A DNA stretch of 64,000 bases from Pseudolysinimonas sp051954455 (GCF_051954455.1 NZ_JBQCHS010000017.1:7679-71678); one strand, 5' to 3'. Numbered from the stretch's first letter, positions 38,697 to 47,446 are shown. Notes: a model not told the origin generated them from the sequence alone. Made by a program: numbers and translations.

Positions 38697-41318
38697 CTAG
38701 GTTCGCGCCGCGACCGCACCGCCGACCGCGACGGGGGTCGCGGACTCCTGGCGCCGGATCGCGGGCACGGCCGACACGAGCGGGAGGACGATGCCGAGCA
38801 GGAGCGCGATCGCGACGCCGAGGTCCGCCGCCGCGAGCGGATCGCCCGACCGGACCCCGAGGAGGCGCCAGCCGAACCCCTCCCAGCCGAGCCAGGCCGT
38901 CGTTCCGCTGATGAAGGCGTAGCCGATGACCGAGATGACGACGAGGCCGATCAGGTTGGGCCAGCGCACGTCCGGGTAGACGCCGCCGCGGGCCAGCAGC
39001 GACGCGGGGTGGAATCGGCGCTGGCGGATCATGATCTCGGCCGCGAAGATGCCGGTCCAGGCCGCGCCGGGCACGGCCAGGGTGACGGCGAGGTCGGTGA
39101 CGATCGTGCGAGCCTGCGCGTCGAGCAGCACGAACACCGCGCCGAGGACGAGCGAGAGCAGGGCCGCCACGATCACCCCCGTGATGCGCGGAAGCCGCGG
39201 CGTCAGGTTCTGCATCGCGAAGCCGCCGGAGTAGATCGAGAGCGCCGTGCCCGAGAGCAGCCCCACCACCGCGGCGAGGAGCAGGGGGATGATCGCCCAC
39301 GCCGGCACCGCGCCGATGATCGCTTGGAACGGATGCGTGGCCAGCCCGGAGGCGAGTCTCGGGTCCGAGGCGGCGAGCAGGGCACCCCATGCGATCAGCA
39401 GGAACGGCGGGATCGTCGCGCCGAACGTCGCCCAGAGCATGGACGATGCGCCCGACCCGCCGGGGTTCTGGTAGCGGGCGAGATCGGACCCGGAGAACGC
39501 CCACACCAGACCGATGAAGCTGAAGACGAGGACGCCACCGCCCACCACCAGGATCCAGGAGCCGTCCTGGTGACGCAGCGCGGCTCCGAGGTCCACTCGC
39601 GGCAGGGTCGCGATCGCCGCGACCACGACGAGCACCCCCGCCACGATGCTCAGCACGAGCTGCACCCGCGCGAGGAGTCCGTATCCGACGGCGGCGACGA
39701 GTCCGGTGAGCAGGAGCGCGACCGCCATCGCGATGATCGCCCAGCGCGTGGCGCCGAAGCCGGCGTCGACGCCCTCTTCGACGAGCGTCCGCCCGACGGC
39801 GTCGCCCAGGAGCCAGAGCAGCGCCCCGCCCCAGAACACTCGGACCAGGACGGCCAGCACCGTCGGGAGCACGTTGCCCGTCACGCCGAACGCGGCCCGC
39901 GACAGCACGAGGGTCGGCTGCGCGTTCCATTTGCCGGCGAGCGTCGTGAACCCGAGCGGGATGAACGAGAGCGCGACGCCGACGACGATCGCGACGATCG
40001 CCTGCCGGAGGCTCATGCCCATCCCGATCATGACTGCGCCGAGCGCGACGCTGACCACCGAGGCGTTGGCTGCGAACCAGAGCCAGAACAGCCGGGCGGC
40101 GCGGCCGACCCGCCGTTCGACCGGCGTCGGCGCGGGGCCGGTGGTCTCGACCGCGAGAACAGATGCGGGCGTCGGCGGCGCGACGAGATCGACGGGCTCG
40201 GACGCGGCATCGGGCTCGGGCTCGAATTCGGGCGAGGCGGACGGCTCCGGGGGCGATGGCTCCCCGAACGCCGGCTCGATGGGTGCCGGCGCACTGAGCG
40301 TCGGCGTCACCGCGACGGGCGACGTGTCGTCGAAGCGCACACGGTCGCCGTCGTCGACCGCGTCGTCGTTCTCCTCGTCGGCGGAGGGCGCTGCCACGGA
40401 GACGGCGGTCGGCGCGGCGGCCAGAAGCTGCTGCCACGGGTCGAGCGGCACCGGACTCCCGTCGTCCGTGTATCCGGGCGGCGGCGGGAGCTCCGCGCGG
40501 TGCGCGACGTCCGGCAGATCGGTGGGCGGGGGAAGCAGGCGCGGCGCCGGCTCGGGTGTCGGCTCGGCCAGCTCGACGGGCGGGGACTCGATCAGGATCG
40601 GTGGTGCGAAGGACGGCGGGGGCGCCGCCCGCCACGGATCGGAGGCCTCCGCTGGAGCGGGTGACTCGTCGCCTGCGGGCGCGACACCGGCGGACGCCGC
40701 TGCGCTCTCCTCGGGGGCGGGATCCGGGCCGGGGGCGGGGGGCGAGACAGGCGGCTCGCCCCGGAAGAAGGGAGCCACGGCGGGGGCGATCGGGATCTGT
40801 CCCGTCGCCACCGCGCGACGGTGCAGTTCCTGCTCGAGGCGCTCGATCGCGTGCTCGGTCGATACCCCGTCGACCTCGCGAAGCAGCTCGTCGTCGTCGA
40901 CCGGAGGCGGCGTGAACGGGTCGACCGCGATGTGGTCGGGCGCGGGAGCATCGGCGGGTACCGGCGACCCCGGAACGGCCGCAGCGACAGCGGGAGAGGC
41001 GGCCGGCGCATCCCACGAGAAGGGTCGGACCGTCTCCTGCGCGGCTGGCGGCTCGGTCGGCGCCGGCTCCGCCGCCGACGATGCCGGCTCGGACGCGGGG
41101 ACCGGCTCCGCCGCCCGTCCCGGCGGCACGTTCGACAAGTCCGGCAGCGTGATCGGGGCGGTGTAGGTGCGCACCTGCTCCTCGAGCGCCGCAGCGAGGG
41201 CATCATCGTCCCAGACGTCGGACGAGGGTGGCGGCGTGTAGGTCGAGCGTCGCGGGCCCGCCGGCACGTAGGGCCCGGGCTCCTCCTGTCCGCTGGTGTC
41301 GGACGGAGTGTCGCTCAT
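38697..41318 (-). CDS. NCS1-type purine/cytosine permease with long disordered N-terminus
   Basis: An 873-residue protein. The first 400 residues or so are low-complexity, rich in Pro, Ala, Glu and Ser, with no predicted fold. The C-terminal part has about twelve helices of the NCS1/cytosine permease type: LFWLWFAANASVVSVALGAV, FTTLAGKWNAQPTLVLSRAA, FVWAFSGSDLARYQ-like GLVWAFSGSDLARYQNPGGS, and GWEGFGWRLLG near the end. It probably imports a nucleobase or related compound. An N-terminal extension of this length is unusual for the family. It ends 9 nt before Nif3. Confidence 0.82.
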   Translation of the reverse strand: MSDTPSDTSGQEEPGPYVPAGPRRSTYTPPPSSDVWDDDALAAALEEQVRTYTAPITLPDLSNVPPGRAAEPVPASEPASSAAEPAPTEPPAAQETVRPFSWDAPAASPAVAAAVPGSPVPADAPAPDHIAVDPFTPPPVDDDELLREVDGVSTEHAIERLEQELHRRAVATGQIPIAPAVAPFFRGEPPVSPPAPGPDPAPEESAAASAGVAPAGDESPAPAEASDPWRAAPPPSFAPPILIESPPVELAEPTPEPAPRLLPPPTDLPDVAHRAELPPPPGYTDDGSPVPLDPWQQLLAAAPTAVSVAAPSADEENDDAVDDGDRVRFDDTSPVAVTPTLSAPAPIEPAFGEPSPPEPSASPEFEPEPDAASEPVDLVAPPTPASVLAVETTGPAPTPVERRVGRAARLFWLWFAANASVVSVALGAVMIGMGMSLRQAIVAIVVGVALSFIPLGFTTLAGKWNAQPTLVLSRAAFGVTGNVLPTVLAVLVRVFWGGALLWLLGDAVGRTLVEEGVDAGFGATRWAIIAMAVALLLTGLVAAVGYGLLARVQLVLSIVAGVLVVVAAIATLPRVDLGAALRHQDGSWILVVGGGVLVFSFIGLVWAFSGSDLARYQNPGGSGASSMLWATFGATIPPFLLIAWGALLAASDPRLASGLATHPFQAIIGAVPAWAIIPLLLAAVVGLLSGTALSIYSGGFAMQNLTPRLPRITGVIVAALLSLVLGAVFVLLDAQARTIVTDLAVTLAVPGAAWTGIFAAEIMIRQRRFHPASLLARGGVYPDVRWPNLIGLVVISVIGYAFISGTTAWLGWEGFGWRLLGVRSGDPLAAADLGVAIALLLGIVLPLVSAVPAIRRQESATPVAVGGAVAART

Positions 41319-41329
41319 GCCTCCGGATT

Positions 41330-42397
41330 CTAGGACGCGCGGGCCCCACGGGGGTCGCGACGGGCCGCATCGGCCGATCCCGGCTGGTCACGCGAGCCCA
41401 CCTCGTGCTCCCCGACGATCCCGTCGGCGTCGGCGATCGAGACGACGGGGCCGCCCTCCCCGGGGGCGATCCGGATCGTGGCGCGGGGCCCGGCGAGCAC
41501 CTCCAGGCGCTCTGCGCACCAGTGCGCGACCTCGGCCGACTGCCGGGCGCTGAGCGGCCGGTCGCCGAGGTCGTCGAGCAGGAGCGCGTCCACGCCGCGG
41601 GCGCGCGCCCGCTCGAGCGCACTCAGCAGCGGTTCGACGGCGAGCGCCCGCCCGCGGATCCGATCGCGGAGCGCCGCCTCGAGCGCGAGCGCCTCGGTCG
41701 GATCCGCGTCCTCCCCCGCGGCGATGCGCTGCAGCAGCGGTCCCGCCAGCGACCGCACGTCGGCGAGCTCGGCAGCGCGATGCTCGTCCCCTGCCTTGAG
41801 CGCCGCCTCCTCGGCGGCGCGGGCACGTTCGGCGTCCTGCTGGGCGAAGATGAGGCGCGCCGCCCGCTGCAGCCCGATGGCGAAGATCGTCCCGGCGACG
41901 AGCGAGACCGCCTGCCCGTAGCTGAGGTTCACGCCGAGCCAGGGCGCCCCGGTTCGGAGGAGGCTCCAGCCCACGCTGATGGCGAGCACGGCCGTGGTGA
42001 TCACCCACGCGGCCAGGATGCGCCCCCGCAGCTCGAGGACGAAGAGGATGAAGTTCACAGCGCCGAGCTGCCACGTCACGACCTGGAGCGGCTCCAACCG
42101 CGTCGGCAGATCGCTGTACATCACGAGGACCGCGCCGATCCCGAGGATGCCGATCGCCCCGACCCGCCACCACGGCAGCGGCGTCGGCGACGGGCTCGCG
42201 ATCAGCAGGGCGCCGAGGATCACGCAGCCGAGCGACACCGCGGTGACGGGGGCCCCCGCTGTGGGGGCGCCCCCGATCACCGCCATCGCGAGGTAGACGG
42301 CGCAGTACACGCCGAACAACACCCAGGCCCAGCGCCCGACGACCCCCAGATACAGCCCGATGTCCCGATCGGGGTGCGGCGTCACGCCGGGGACCAT
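41330..42397 (-). CDS. Membrane protein with degenerate kinase-like C-terminus, third gene of a signalling operon
   Basis: About 355 residues: six helices (roughly residues 10-165), a helical linker (QQDAERARAAEEAALKAGDE), and a C-terminal domain with DALLLDDLGDRPLSARQSAE and GPVVSIADADGIVGE. That end recalls the ATP-lid region of sensor kinases, but no phosphoacceptor His, N box or G2 box is visible. ATG 42397 is used; GTG 42385 overlapping the kinase stop (GTGA) is equally possible. It follows a response regulator and a sensor kinase, so it is probably an accessory sensor. Confidence 0.7.
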   Translation of the reverse strand: MVPGVTPHPDRDIGLYLGVVGRWAWVLFGVYCAVYLAMAVIGGAPTAGAPVTAVSLGCVILGALLIASPSPTPLPWWRVGAIGILGIGAVLVMYSDLPTRLEPLQVVTWQLGAVNFILFVLELRGRILAAWVITTAVLAISVGWSLLRTGAPWLGVNLSYGQAVSLVAGTIFAIGLQRAARLIFAQQDAERARAAEEAALKAGDEHRAAELADVRSLAGPLLQRIAAGEDADPTEALALEAALRDRIRGRALAVEPLLSALERARARGVDALLLDDLGDRPLSARQSAEVAHWCAERLEVLAGPRATIRIAPGEGGPVVSIADADGIVGEHEVGSRDQPGSADAARRDPRGARAS

Positions 42398-43548
42398 TCG
42401 AGCACGACCGTGGTGCCGCGGCCGATGCGGGAGATCACGTCGGCGCGTCCGCGGATGAGGGACATGCGATGGATGATGCCCTCGCTGATGCCGAGACGTG
42501 TCGGATCGACGCCGGCGGATTCGAACCCCACCCCGTCGTCCAAGACGACGACGTGCACGCGCGCCTCGTCGATGTTCACACTCACCTGCCGCGAGACCCC
42601 GCTGCCGGCGTGGCGCAGACTGTTGCGGATCGCCTCCGACATCGCCTCCTCGACCGCCGCTGCGACCCGCGCCGGGACGTGACCCGCTCCGGATGCGTAG
42701 TCGAAACGGATCCGCGCGTCGAGCTCGGTGGTGAGCGCCTGGAGCCGCCAGGCGAACTCGCGCGCGGTCGGGTCGCCCAACGGCGTCGGATCCTGCAGCT
42801 CCTCGATCGCCGCGAGGGCGCGCACCGCCTCGCGGCGCGCCTGCTCGTCGCCCCCGGCCGGTCCCCGGCCGAAGGCGAGCAGCGCGACGATCAGTCGATC
42901 GTGGATGAGGGCCTCGACCCGGCGCCGCTGGGCGCGACGGGCCTCCGCCCCCGCGGCCGCCGACGCCTCCGCGACCGCGGATCGGACGGCTTCGTCGAGC
43001 ATGTTCCCGGCGCGCCGCGATGCGATCGCCAGTGCCGCGAACAGGGCCGCGTAGAAGATGTTCTGGCAGTGGTGCAGCACCACGAGCTCGCGGATGCCCG
43101 GCTCGGCGAGGAACAGCCCGCCGGCCGTGAAGGTCGCGAGCGTCACGACCAGGTAGGCGATGGCCGACGGCACGGGCAGACCGGCGGCTGCGGCGGCCAC
43201 GCCGATCACGGTGAGGTCGCTGAGCCAGGGGTCGAACGGCAGCGATCCGGGCGGAGCCGCGAGCGGGGCGAGCAGCGCGCCGAGGAGGATCACACCCGCC
43301 AGAACGACGAACGACGCGGTGGTCGCCGCGGTCGAACCGACGGCGCCCACCACCACGACGGCGATGCTCGCCCCGGCGACGAGCGCGATCGCCGAGGCCG
43401 TCCACCACGCTGCCATGGCGTGCGCCTCACCGAGGATCGTCGGAACGGCGAGACCCAGCAGGATCAGTCCGGCGATGCCGAGCGACACGCCCATGAGACG
43501 CCCGACGCGAGCGGACGCGCTCGGGCCCGCGACGAGCGCGACGCTCAT
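42382..43548 (-). CDS. Membrane sensor histidine kinase (NarL-system type)
   Basis: A 388-residue kinase with about eight N-terminal helices (residues 15-190), a dimerisation region containing RRRVEALIHDRLIVALLAFG (candidate phosphoacceptor His in IHDRL), and an ATPase domain with EAMSEAIRNSLRHAG (N box), VVLDDGVGFE (G1) and GISEGIIHRMSLIRG. The layout fits two-component kinases paired with NarL/LuxR regulators. Its start overlaps the response regulator stop (ATGA). Confidence 0.87.
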   Translation of the reverse strand: MSVALVAGPSASARVGRLMGVSLGIAGLILLGLAVPTILGEAHAMAAWWTASAIALVAGASIAVVVVGAVGSTAATTASFVVLAGVILLGALLAPLAAPPGSLPFDPWLSDLTVIGVAAAAAGLPVPSAIAYLVVTLATFTAGGLFLAEPGIRELVVLHHCQNIFYAALFAALAIASRRAGNMLDEAVRSAVAEASAAAGAEARRAQRRRVEALIHDRLIVALLAFGRGPAGGDEQARREAVRALAAIEELQDPTPLGDPTAREFAWRLQALTTELDARIRFDYASGAGHVPARVAAAVEEAMSEAIRNSLRHAGSGVSRQVSVNIDEARVHVVVLDDGVGFESAGVDPTRLGISEGIIHRMSLIRGRADVISRIGRGTTVVLEWSPA

Positions 43549-44186
43549 CGCTCGGCGTCGGGCGCCGGGAGGATCCCGTCCTCCACCGCGCGCTGGTAGA
43601 GGTCGACCTTGGTGGCCGCGGGCCGGCCCGCGCGCACGTACTTCGCGCGGATCCGTCGGACGTAGTCGTCGACCGTCCCGACCGCGATGTGCATCTGCGC
43701 CGCGACCGCCTGCGCCTTGAGCCCGCGGGCGAACAGGCCGAGGACCGCCTGCTCCTGCGGGCTCAGGCCGGCGTCCGCCAGCTGCGGGTCGCCGTCGATC
43801 GCCGCGGCCCAGTCGGCCGACATGCTGTCCTCCCCCGCGGCGACGCGGCGGATCGCCTCCGCGAGCGACGCCACCGGCTCGGACTTGCGGAGCAGCCCCG
43901 CGATGGGCGCCTTGGAGACCGAGCGGACGAGGTACGGACTCTCGGCCGAGGTCAGGACGAGCACCCGCGCGCCCTGCGCGTCGAGGCGCTCGACGTTCGC
44001 GACCGGCGAGGAGCCGTCGGCGAGTCGGAGGTCGAGGATCGCGACCTCGAACTCCGGATGGGCGGCGAGCACATCCGCGACGGTCGGCGCCGACCCGAGG
44101 AATTCGACTCCCTCGACGCGCGCGACCGCCTCCTGGACCGCGAGCGCGACGAGCTCGTGGTCGTCGATGAGCACCACTCGCGTCAC
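43545..44186 (-). CDS. NarL/LuxR-family response regulator
   Basis: A 213-residue regulator: acidic residues in VVLIDDHELV, the phosphoacceptor in AILDLRLADGSS, and a C-terminal LuxR-type helix-turn-helix (LSPQEQAVLGLFARGLKAQA, then MHIAVGTVDDYVRRIRAKY). The usual switch lysine position reads GLLRKSEPV. It leads a three-gene operon with the kinase and membrane protein. TAAGGT on the minus strand (44193-44198) is exactly 6 nt before the GTG start, so the operon is probably leaderless. Confidence 0.92.
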   Translation of the reverse strand: MTRVVLIDDHELVALAVQEAVARVEGVEFLGSAPTVADVLAAHPEFEVAILDLRLADGSSPVANVERLDAQGARVLVLTSAESPYLVRSVSKAPIAGLLRKSEPVASLAEAIRRVAAGEDSMSADWAAAIDGDPQLADAGLSPQEQAVLGLFARGLKAQAVAAQMHIAVGTVDDYVRRIRAKYVRAGRPAATKVDLYQRAVEDGILPAPDAER

Positions 44187-44280
44187 CCGGTCACCTTAGC
44201 CGCGAACGGCGCCGCGACCCGAACAAGTGCCTATGAAATCCGGGGCAGACAGGACGCTCCGGTTCCATGAGACTCGGCCC

Positions 44281-44451
44281 ATGCCCATCAGGCGACCCGA
44301 GACCGCCGTCGAGCCCAGTCGTACCCTGCGCATCGCACGCGCCTGCGAGCAGCCGACGTGCGGCGCCGTGTACTACGTCGCGGTGGGCGCGGTCGGCGCC
44401 GTCTGCCCGGTGTGCGAGGGGCGGCGCTCCGACTTCCAGCTGTCCGCATGA
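44281..44451 (+). CDS. Small zinc-ribbon-like protein
   Basis: A 56-residue protein with two cysteine pairs, ACEQPTCGAVYYVAVG and VCPVCEG, spaced for a small zinc ribbon. I start at ATG 44281; the frame reaches 44227, but that part has little coding character. It lies between the response regulator operon and tRNA-Val and ends 3 nt before the tRNA. Function unknown, and it could be a chance frame. Confidence 0.5.
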   Translation: MPIRRPETAVEPSRTLRIARACEQPTCGAVYYVAVGAVGAVCPVCEGRRSDFQLSA

Positions 44452-44454
44452 TCG

Positions 44455-44528
44455 TGGGCCCTGAGGGACTCGAACCCCCGACACCTGCGGTGTAAACGCA
44501 GTGCTCTGACCAGCTGAGCTAAGAGCCC
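44455..44528 (-). tRNA. tRNA-Val (anticodon UAC)
   Basis: A 74-nt cloverleaf on the minus strand. Acceptor GGGCTCT pairs with AGGGCCC through one U-G pair. The D arm is AGCTCAGCTGGTCAGAGC. The anticodon stem is CTGCG/CGCAG with loop TTTACAC, giving anticodon UAC. The T arm is GTCGGGGGTTCGAGTCCCTC-like. CCA is not encoded; the discriminator base is A. Confidence 0.95.
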
Positions 44529-44553
44529 TCCAGCGCCACCGTACACTCGCACC

Positions 44554-45198
44554 ATGGTCGGCGCGGCACCTCTGAAGCCCGAGCACCGCTGGCCACCCGT
44601 CGCCGCCACCGCCGTCGCCGTCCTGCTCTACGCGTTCCTGCCCGACCGGTTCTCGTTCATCCCGTCCTGGGTGATGCCGGCCGTGGCGCTTGCCCTGGTC
44701 GTCCCGCTCATCGTCCTCAACCCGCGCCGGCTGACCCGCGAGGCGTGGTGGTCACGCGGTCTCGGCATCCTGCTGTCGTGCGTGATCCTCGCGGCCAACC
44801 AGGTGGCGGTCGTGGAGGCGATCGTCGCCCTGCTCGATCCGAGCGTCAAAGGGCGGACGGTGCTCGTCGCCATGCTGCAGGTCTGGGTCACGGACGTCAT
44901 CGTGTTCGCGCTCATCTACTGGGAGCTCGACCGCGGCGGCTCCGTCGCGCGCCGCTTGCGGCACGATCCCGACCGCATCCACGACTTCCGTTTCCCGCAG
45001 GAGGACAACGGCCCGACCCCGTGGAAGCCGGCATTCACCGACTACCTGTTCTTCTCCCTCTCCACGATGATGGCGTTCAGCCCGACGGATGTCATGCCGC
45101 TGTCGACGCGGGGCAAGGCGCTCATGGCGGCGCAATCGCTCACCGGGTTCGTCGTCCTGGCGCTCGTGATCTCGCGCGCCGTGAACATCCTGTCCTGA
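44554..45198 (+). CDS. Pore-like membrane protein, first of a tandem pair
   Basis: A 214-residue protein with five or six helices. The C-terminal part reads DYLFFSLSTMMAFSPTDVMP, then LSTRGKALMAAQSLTGFVVL. This has the spacing of the pore loop and last helix of two-helix cation channels, but FSPTD replaces the GYG filter. Between helices is the conserved IYWELDRGG. TACACT (44542-44547) is exactly 6 nt before the ATG. The stop overlaps the start of the paralogue (TGATG). Function unknown. Confidence 0.78.
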   Translation: MVGAAPLKPEHRWPPVAATAVAVLLYAFLPDRFSFIPSWVMPAVALALVVPLIVLNPRRLTREAWWSRGLGILLSCVILAANQVAVVEAIVALLDPSVKGRTVLVAMLQVWVTDVIVFALIYWELDRGGSVARRLRHDPDRIHDFRFPQEDNGPTPWKPAFTDYLFFSLSTMMAFSPTDVMPLSTRGKALMAAQSLTGFVVLALVISRAVNILS

Positions 45199-45899
45199 TG
45201 AACGCACCGCGGAAGCCGCAGCAACGCGCGGAGGCCGAGCGCCGGTGGCCGGTGGCCGTCGCGATCGCGGTCGCGCTGCTGCTCTACGGGCTGCTGCCCT
45301 CGACGTTCACGCCGGCGATCCGCTACGGCGTCGTCGCCGTGAGCACCGGGATCCTCGTCGCACTGATCTTCTTCAATCCGGCGCGCTTCGTCCGGGAGAC
45401 GCGCTGGTCGCGGGTGCTGTCCGGCGTGCAGGCGCTCGTGCTGGTGGCGGGCAACCAGGTCGCGCTCGTGGAGCTCATCGTCCAGCTCGTCACGGCCTCG
45501 CACCAGAGCGGCCCGGGGCTCCTGCTCGCGGCCCTGCAGGTCTGGACGACGAACGTGATCGCCTTCGGTGTCCTGTACTGGGAGATGGACCGCGGCGGTC
45601 CGGTCGCCCGACGTCGGGACCAGCGGTCGGAGCTGCCGAGAGCCGACTTCCGATTCCCGCAGGACGAGGATCACGACACGATCGACGAGGTCCGGGCCGG
45701 CTCCTCGGAGAAGAGCGACTGGATGCCCGGCTACCTCGACTACCTCTACTTCTCGGCCACCGACTCCATGGCCTTCAGTCCGACCGACGTCATGCCGCTC
45801 ACGGCGCGCGCGAAGGCGCTCATGCTCATGGAGGCGTTCGCCGGGTTCGTGATCCTCGCCCTGGTCATCGCGCGGGCGGTGTCGCTGCTGGGCGGCTGA
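45198..45899 (+). CDS. Pore-like membrane protein, second of a tandem pair
   Basis: A 233-residue paralogue of the gene upstream. The matching segments are RWPVAVAIAVALLLYGLLPS, LYWEMDRGGPVARR, FRFPQDEDHD, DYLYFSATDSMAFSPTDVMP and LTARAKALMLMEAFAGFVIL. It has the same pore-like ending and an extra acidic loop (DEVRAGSSEKSDWMPGY). It overlaps the first gene by 1 nt, so the two are probably made together and may form a heteromer. Function unknown. Confidence 0.78.
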   Translation: MNAPRKPQQRAEAERRWPVAVAIAVALLLYGLLPSTFTPAIRYGVVAVSTGILVALIFFNPARFVRETRWSRVLSGVQALVLVAGNQVALVELIVQLVTASHQSGPGLLLAALQVWTTNVIAFGVLYWEMDRGGPVARRRDQRSELPRADFRFPQDEDHDTIDEVRAGSSEKSDWMPGYLDYLYFSATDSMAFSPTDVMPLTARAKALMLMEAFAGFVILALVIARAVSLLGG

Positions 45900-45902
45900 C
45901 GG

Positions 45903-46799
45903 TCACGCCGCGGGCACGTCGTAGCCGCCGGCCGCGATGTCCTCCAGCAGCGTCGGCCCCGTCGGATCCCATCCGTAGCGCTCCCGCGTGAGGGCGCTCG
46001 AGGCACGCAGGTCGAGCGGCCAGAAGCGGCCCATCCAGCCGAAATGCTCCATCGCGTCCGCCGGGTCGATCGACGCCACCGGGAGTCCGAGCCGGTCACC
46101 GAGCGCCTCCGCGATCGTCTTCGTCGGCACGCCCTCCTCCGCCACGGCGTGGATGCGCGTCGCGACCTCCGGCGACTCGATCGCGAGCCGTACGAGCCGG
46201 GCAGCGTCGTCGCGGTGCACCGCGCCCCAGGCCTGCGACCCGTCGCCGACGTAGGCCGCGACGCCCGTGCGCCGCGCGATCTCCGCGAGGACCCGGATGA
46301 AGCCGTGGTCGCCGCCCGTGCCGTGCACCGTCGGGGCGAACCGGGCGAGGATCGGGTGGATGCCGCGGTCGGCGAGCCGCAGCGCCGCGTGCGCGTTCGC
46401 GTTCCGGGCCTCGGCCGCGCCCTCGTCGTCCTCGGTGGACGGCCGCCCCTGAGCCAGGCCGGCCACGCCGGAGGCGATCACGAGGACCTCGCCGCCCTCC
46501 CGTGCGAGCGCGTCGCCGATGGTGTCGATCGCCGCCCGATCGATCTCCACCGAGCGCAGGAAGTCGTCGAAGGCATGGACGAATGCGAGGTGGACGACCC
46601 CGTCGGCGCCGGAGGCGGCCTCCCGCAGGACGTCCAGATCCGTCAGCTCGCCGCGCACGACCTCCGCTCCGAGCGCGGCGATCGTCGCGGCGGACTCGTC
46701 GGACCGCGCGAGTCCCACGACCTCGTGCCCCGCGCCGATCAGCTCCCGGGTGACGCCGGACCCGATCCAGCCCGATGCGCCGGTGATGAAGTACCTCAT
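45903..46799 (-). CDS. NAD(P)-dependent epimerase/reductase (extended SDR-like)
   Basis: A 298-residue Rossmann protein: nucleotide motif FITGASGWIGSGVTREL, GLARSDESAATIAALGAEVV, and GVVHLAFVHAFDDF. The region around GNANAHAALRLADRG-type segment NANAHAALRLADRGIHPILA stands where the YxxxK of classical SDRs would be, as in atypical NAD(P)-binding family members. I start at ATG 46799 after a strong ribosome-binding site (TGGAGGT). It is divergent from a TetR gene with two shared palindromes and is probably its target. Confidence 0.88.
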   Translation of the reverse strand: MRYFITGASGWIGSGVTRELIGAGHEVVGLARSDESAATIAALGAEVVRGELTDLDVLREAASGADGVVHLAFVHAFDDFLRSVEIDRAAIDTIGDALAREGGEVLVIASGVAGLAQGRPSTEDDEGAAEARNANAHAALRLADRGIHPILARFAPTVHGTGGDHGFIRVLAEIARRTGVAAYVGDGSQAWGAVHRDDAARLVRLAIESPEVATRIHAVAEEGVPTKTIAEALGDRLGLPVASIDPADAMEHFGWMGRFWPLDLRASSALTRERYGWDPTGPTLLEDIAAGGYDVPAA

Positions 46800-46815
46800 G
46801 TGAACCTCCATTGCC

Positions 46816-46866
46816 ATGTCAGTGTCTGACATCGGAGACGCTAGCACTGATGTCAGCGACTGTCAT
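46816..46866. promoter_or_regulatory. Two operators between the SDR and TetR genes
   Basis: Operator 1 is ATGTCAG (46816-46822), TGT, CTGACAT (46826-46832), a perfect palindrome. Operator 2 is ATGTCAG (46850-46856), CGA, CTGTCAT (46860-46866), with one mismatch. They lie 34 bp apart in the 83-bp gap, one near each gene. The 17-bp size is typical of TetR-family operators. Binding is inferred. Confidence 0.78.
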
Positions 46867-46882
46867 GTCATACGATCGCAGC

Positions 46883-47446
46883 ATGGTCCGATGGGAGCCC
46901 GATGCGGCCGGGCGGCTGCGGCGTGCGGCCGCCGAGCTCTTCGTCGAGCGCGGCGTCGAGGCGACCACGGTCGCCGCGATCGCGGAGCGGGCCGGCGTGA
47001 CCGAGCGCACGTTCTTCCGTCATTTCGCCGACAAGCGCGAGGTGCTGTTCGGCGACGGCGTCCGGTTCACGTCCCTGTTCGTCGACCCGGTGCGCGACGC
47101 TCCCCCGGACGCGTCACCGCTCGACGCGGTCGCCGCCGGCGTCCGGGCGTCCGCCGCGTTCTTCCCCGATGAGCGGCGGGCCGACTCGCGCATCCGCGGG
47201 CGGATCATCGCCGACAACCCCGGCCTGCAGGAGCGGGAGCTCCTCAAGATGGACGCGATCGCCGCGTCGATCGCCGACGCCCTTCGCGAGCGCGGAGTCC
47301 CCGACCCCGCCGCGACGATCGTCGCCCGCGCCGGCGTGGCGGTCTTCAGCGCGGCATTCGTGGCCTGGCTGCGTGAGGACGAGACCCGCGAGATGGGCGA
47401 GCTGATCGAGGACGGCCTGCGCGAGCTCCGCGCGATCGCCTCCTAG
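46883..47446 (+). CDS. TetR family transcriptional regulator
   Basis: A 187-residue TetR protein with the helix-turn-helix TTVAAIAERAGVTERTFFRH and FADKREVLFGDG, plus a C-terminal helical domain. I start at ATG 46883 because TACGAT (46871-46876) is exactly 6 nt upstream, indicating a leaderless mRNA; ATG 46865 in frame would lie in the operator. It probably represses itself and the divergent reductase. The 3' end overlaps the convergent peroxiredoxin gene by 4 bp. Confidence 0.9.
   Translation: MVRWEPDAAGRLRRAAAELFVERGVEATTVAAIAERAGVTERTFFRHFADKREVLFGDGVRFTSLFVDPVRDAPPDASPLDAVAAGVRASAAFFPDERRADSRIRGRIIADNPGLQERELLKMDAIAASIADALRERGVPDPAATIVARAGVAVFSAAFVAWLREDETREMGELIEDGLRELRAIAS

Noticed and set aside
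37329..40664. A 1111-codon plus-strand frame opposite the coiled-coil, Nif3 and NCS1 genes
   Set aside because: Antisense shadow; it crosses three real genes and shows only charged low-complexity sequence.
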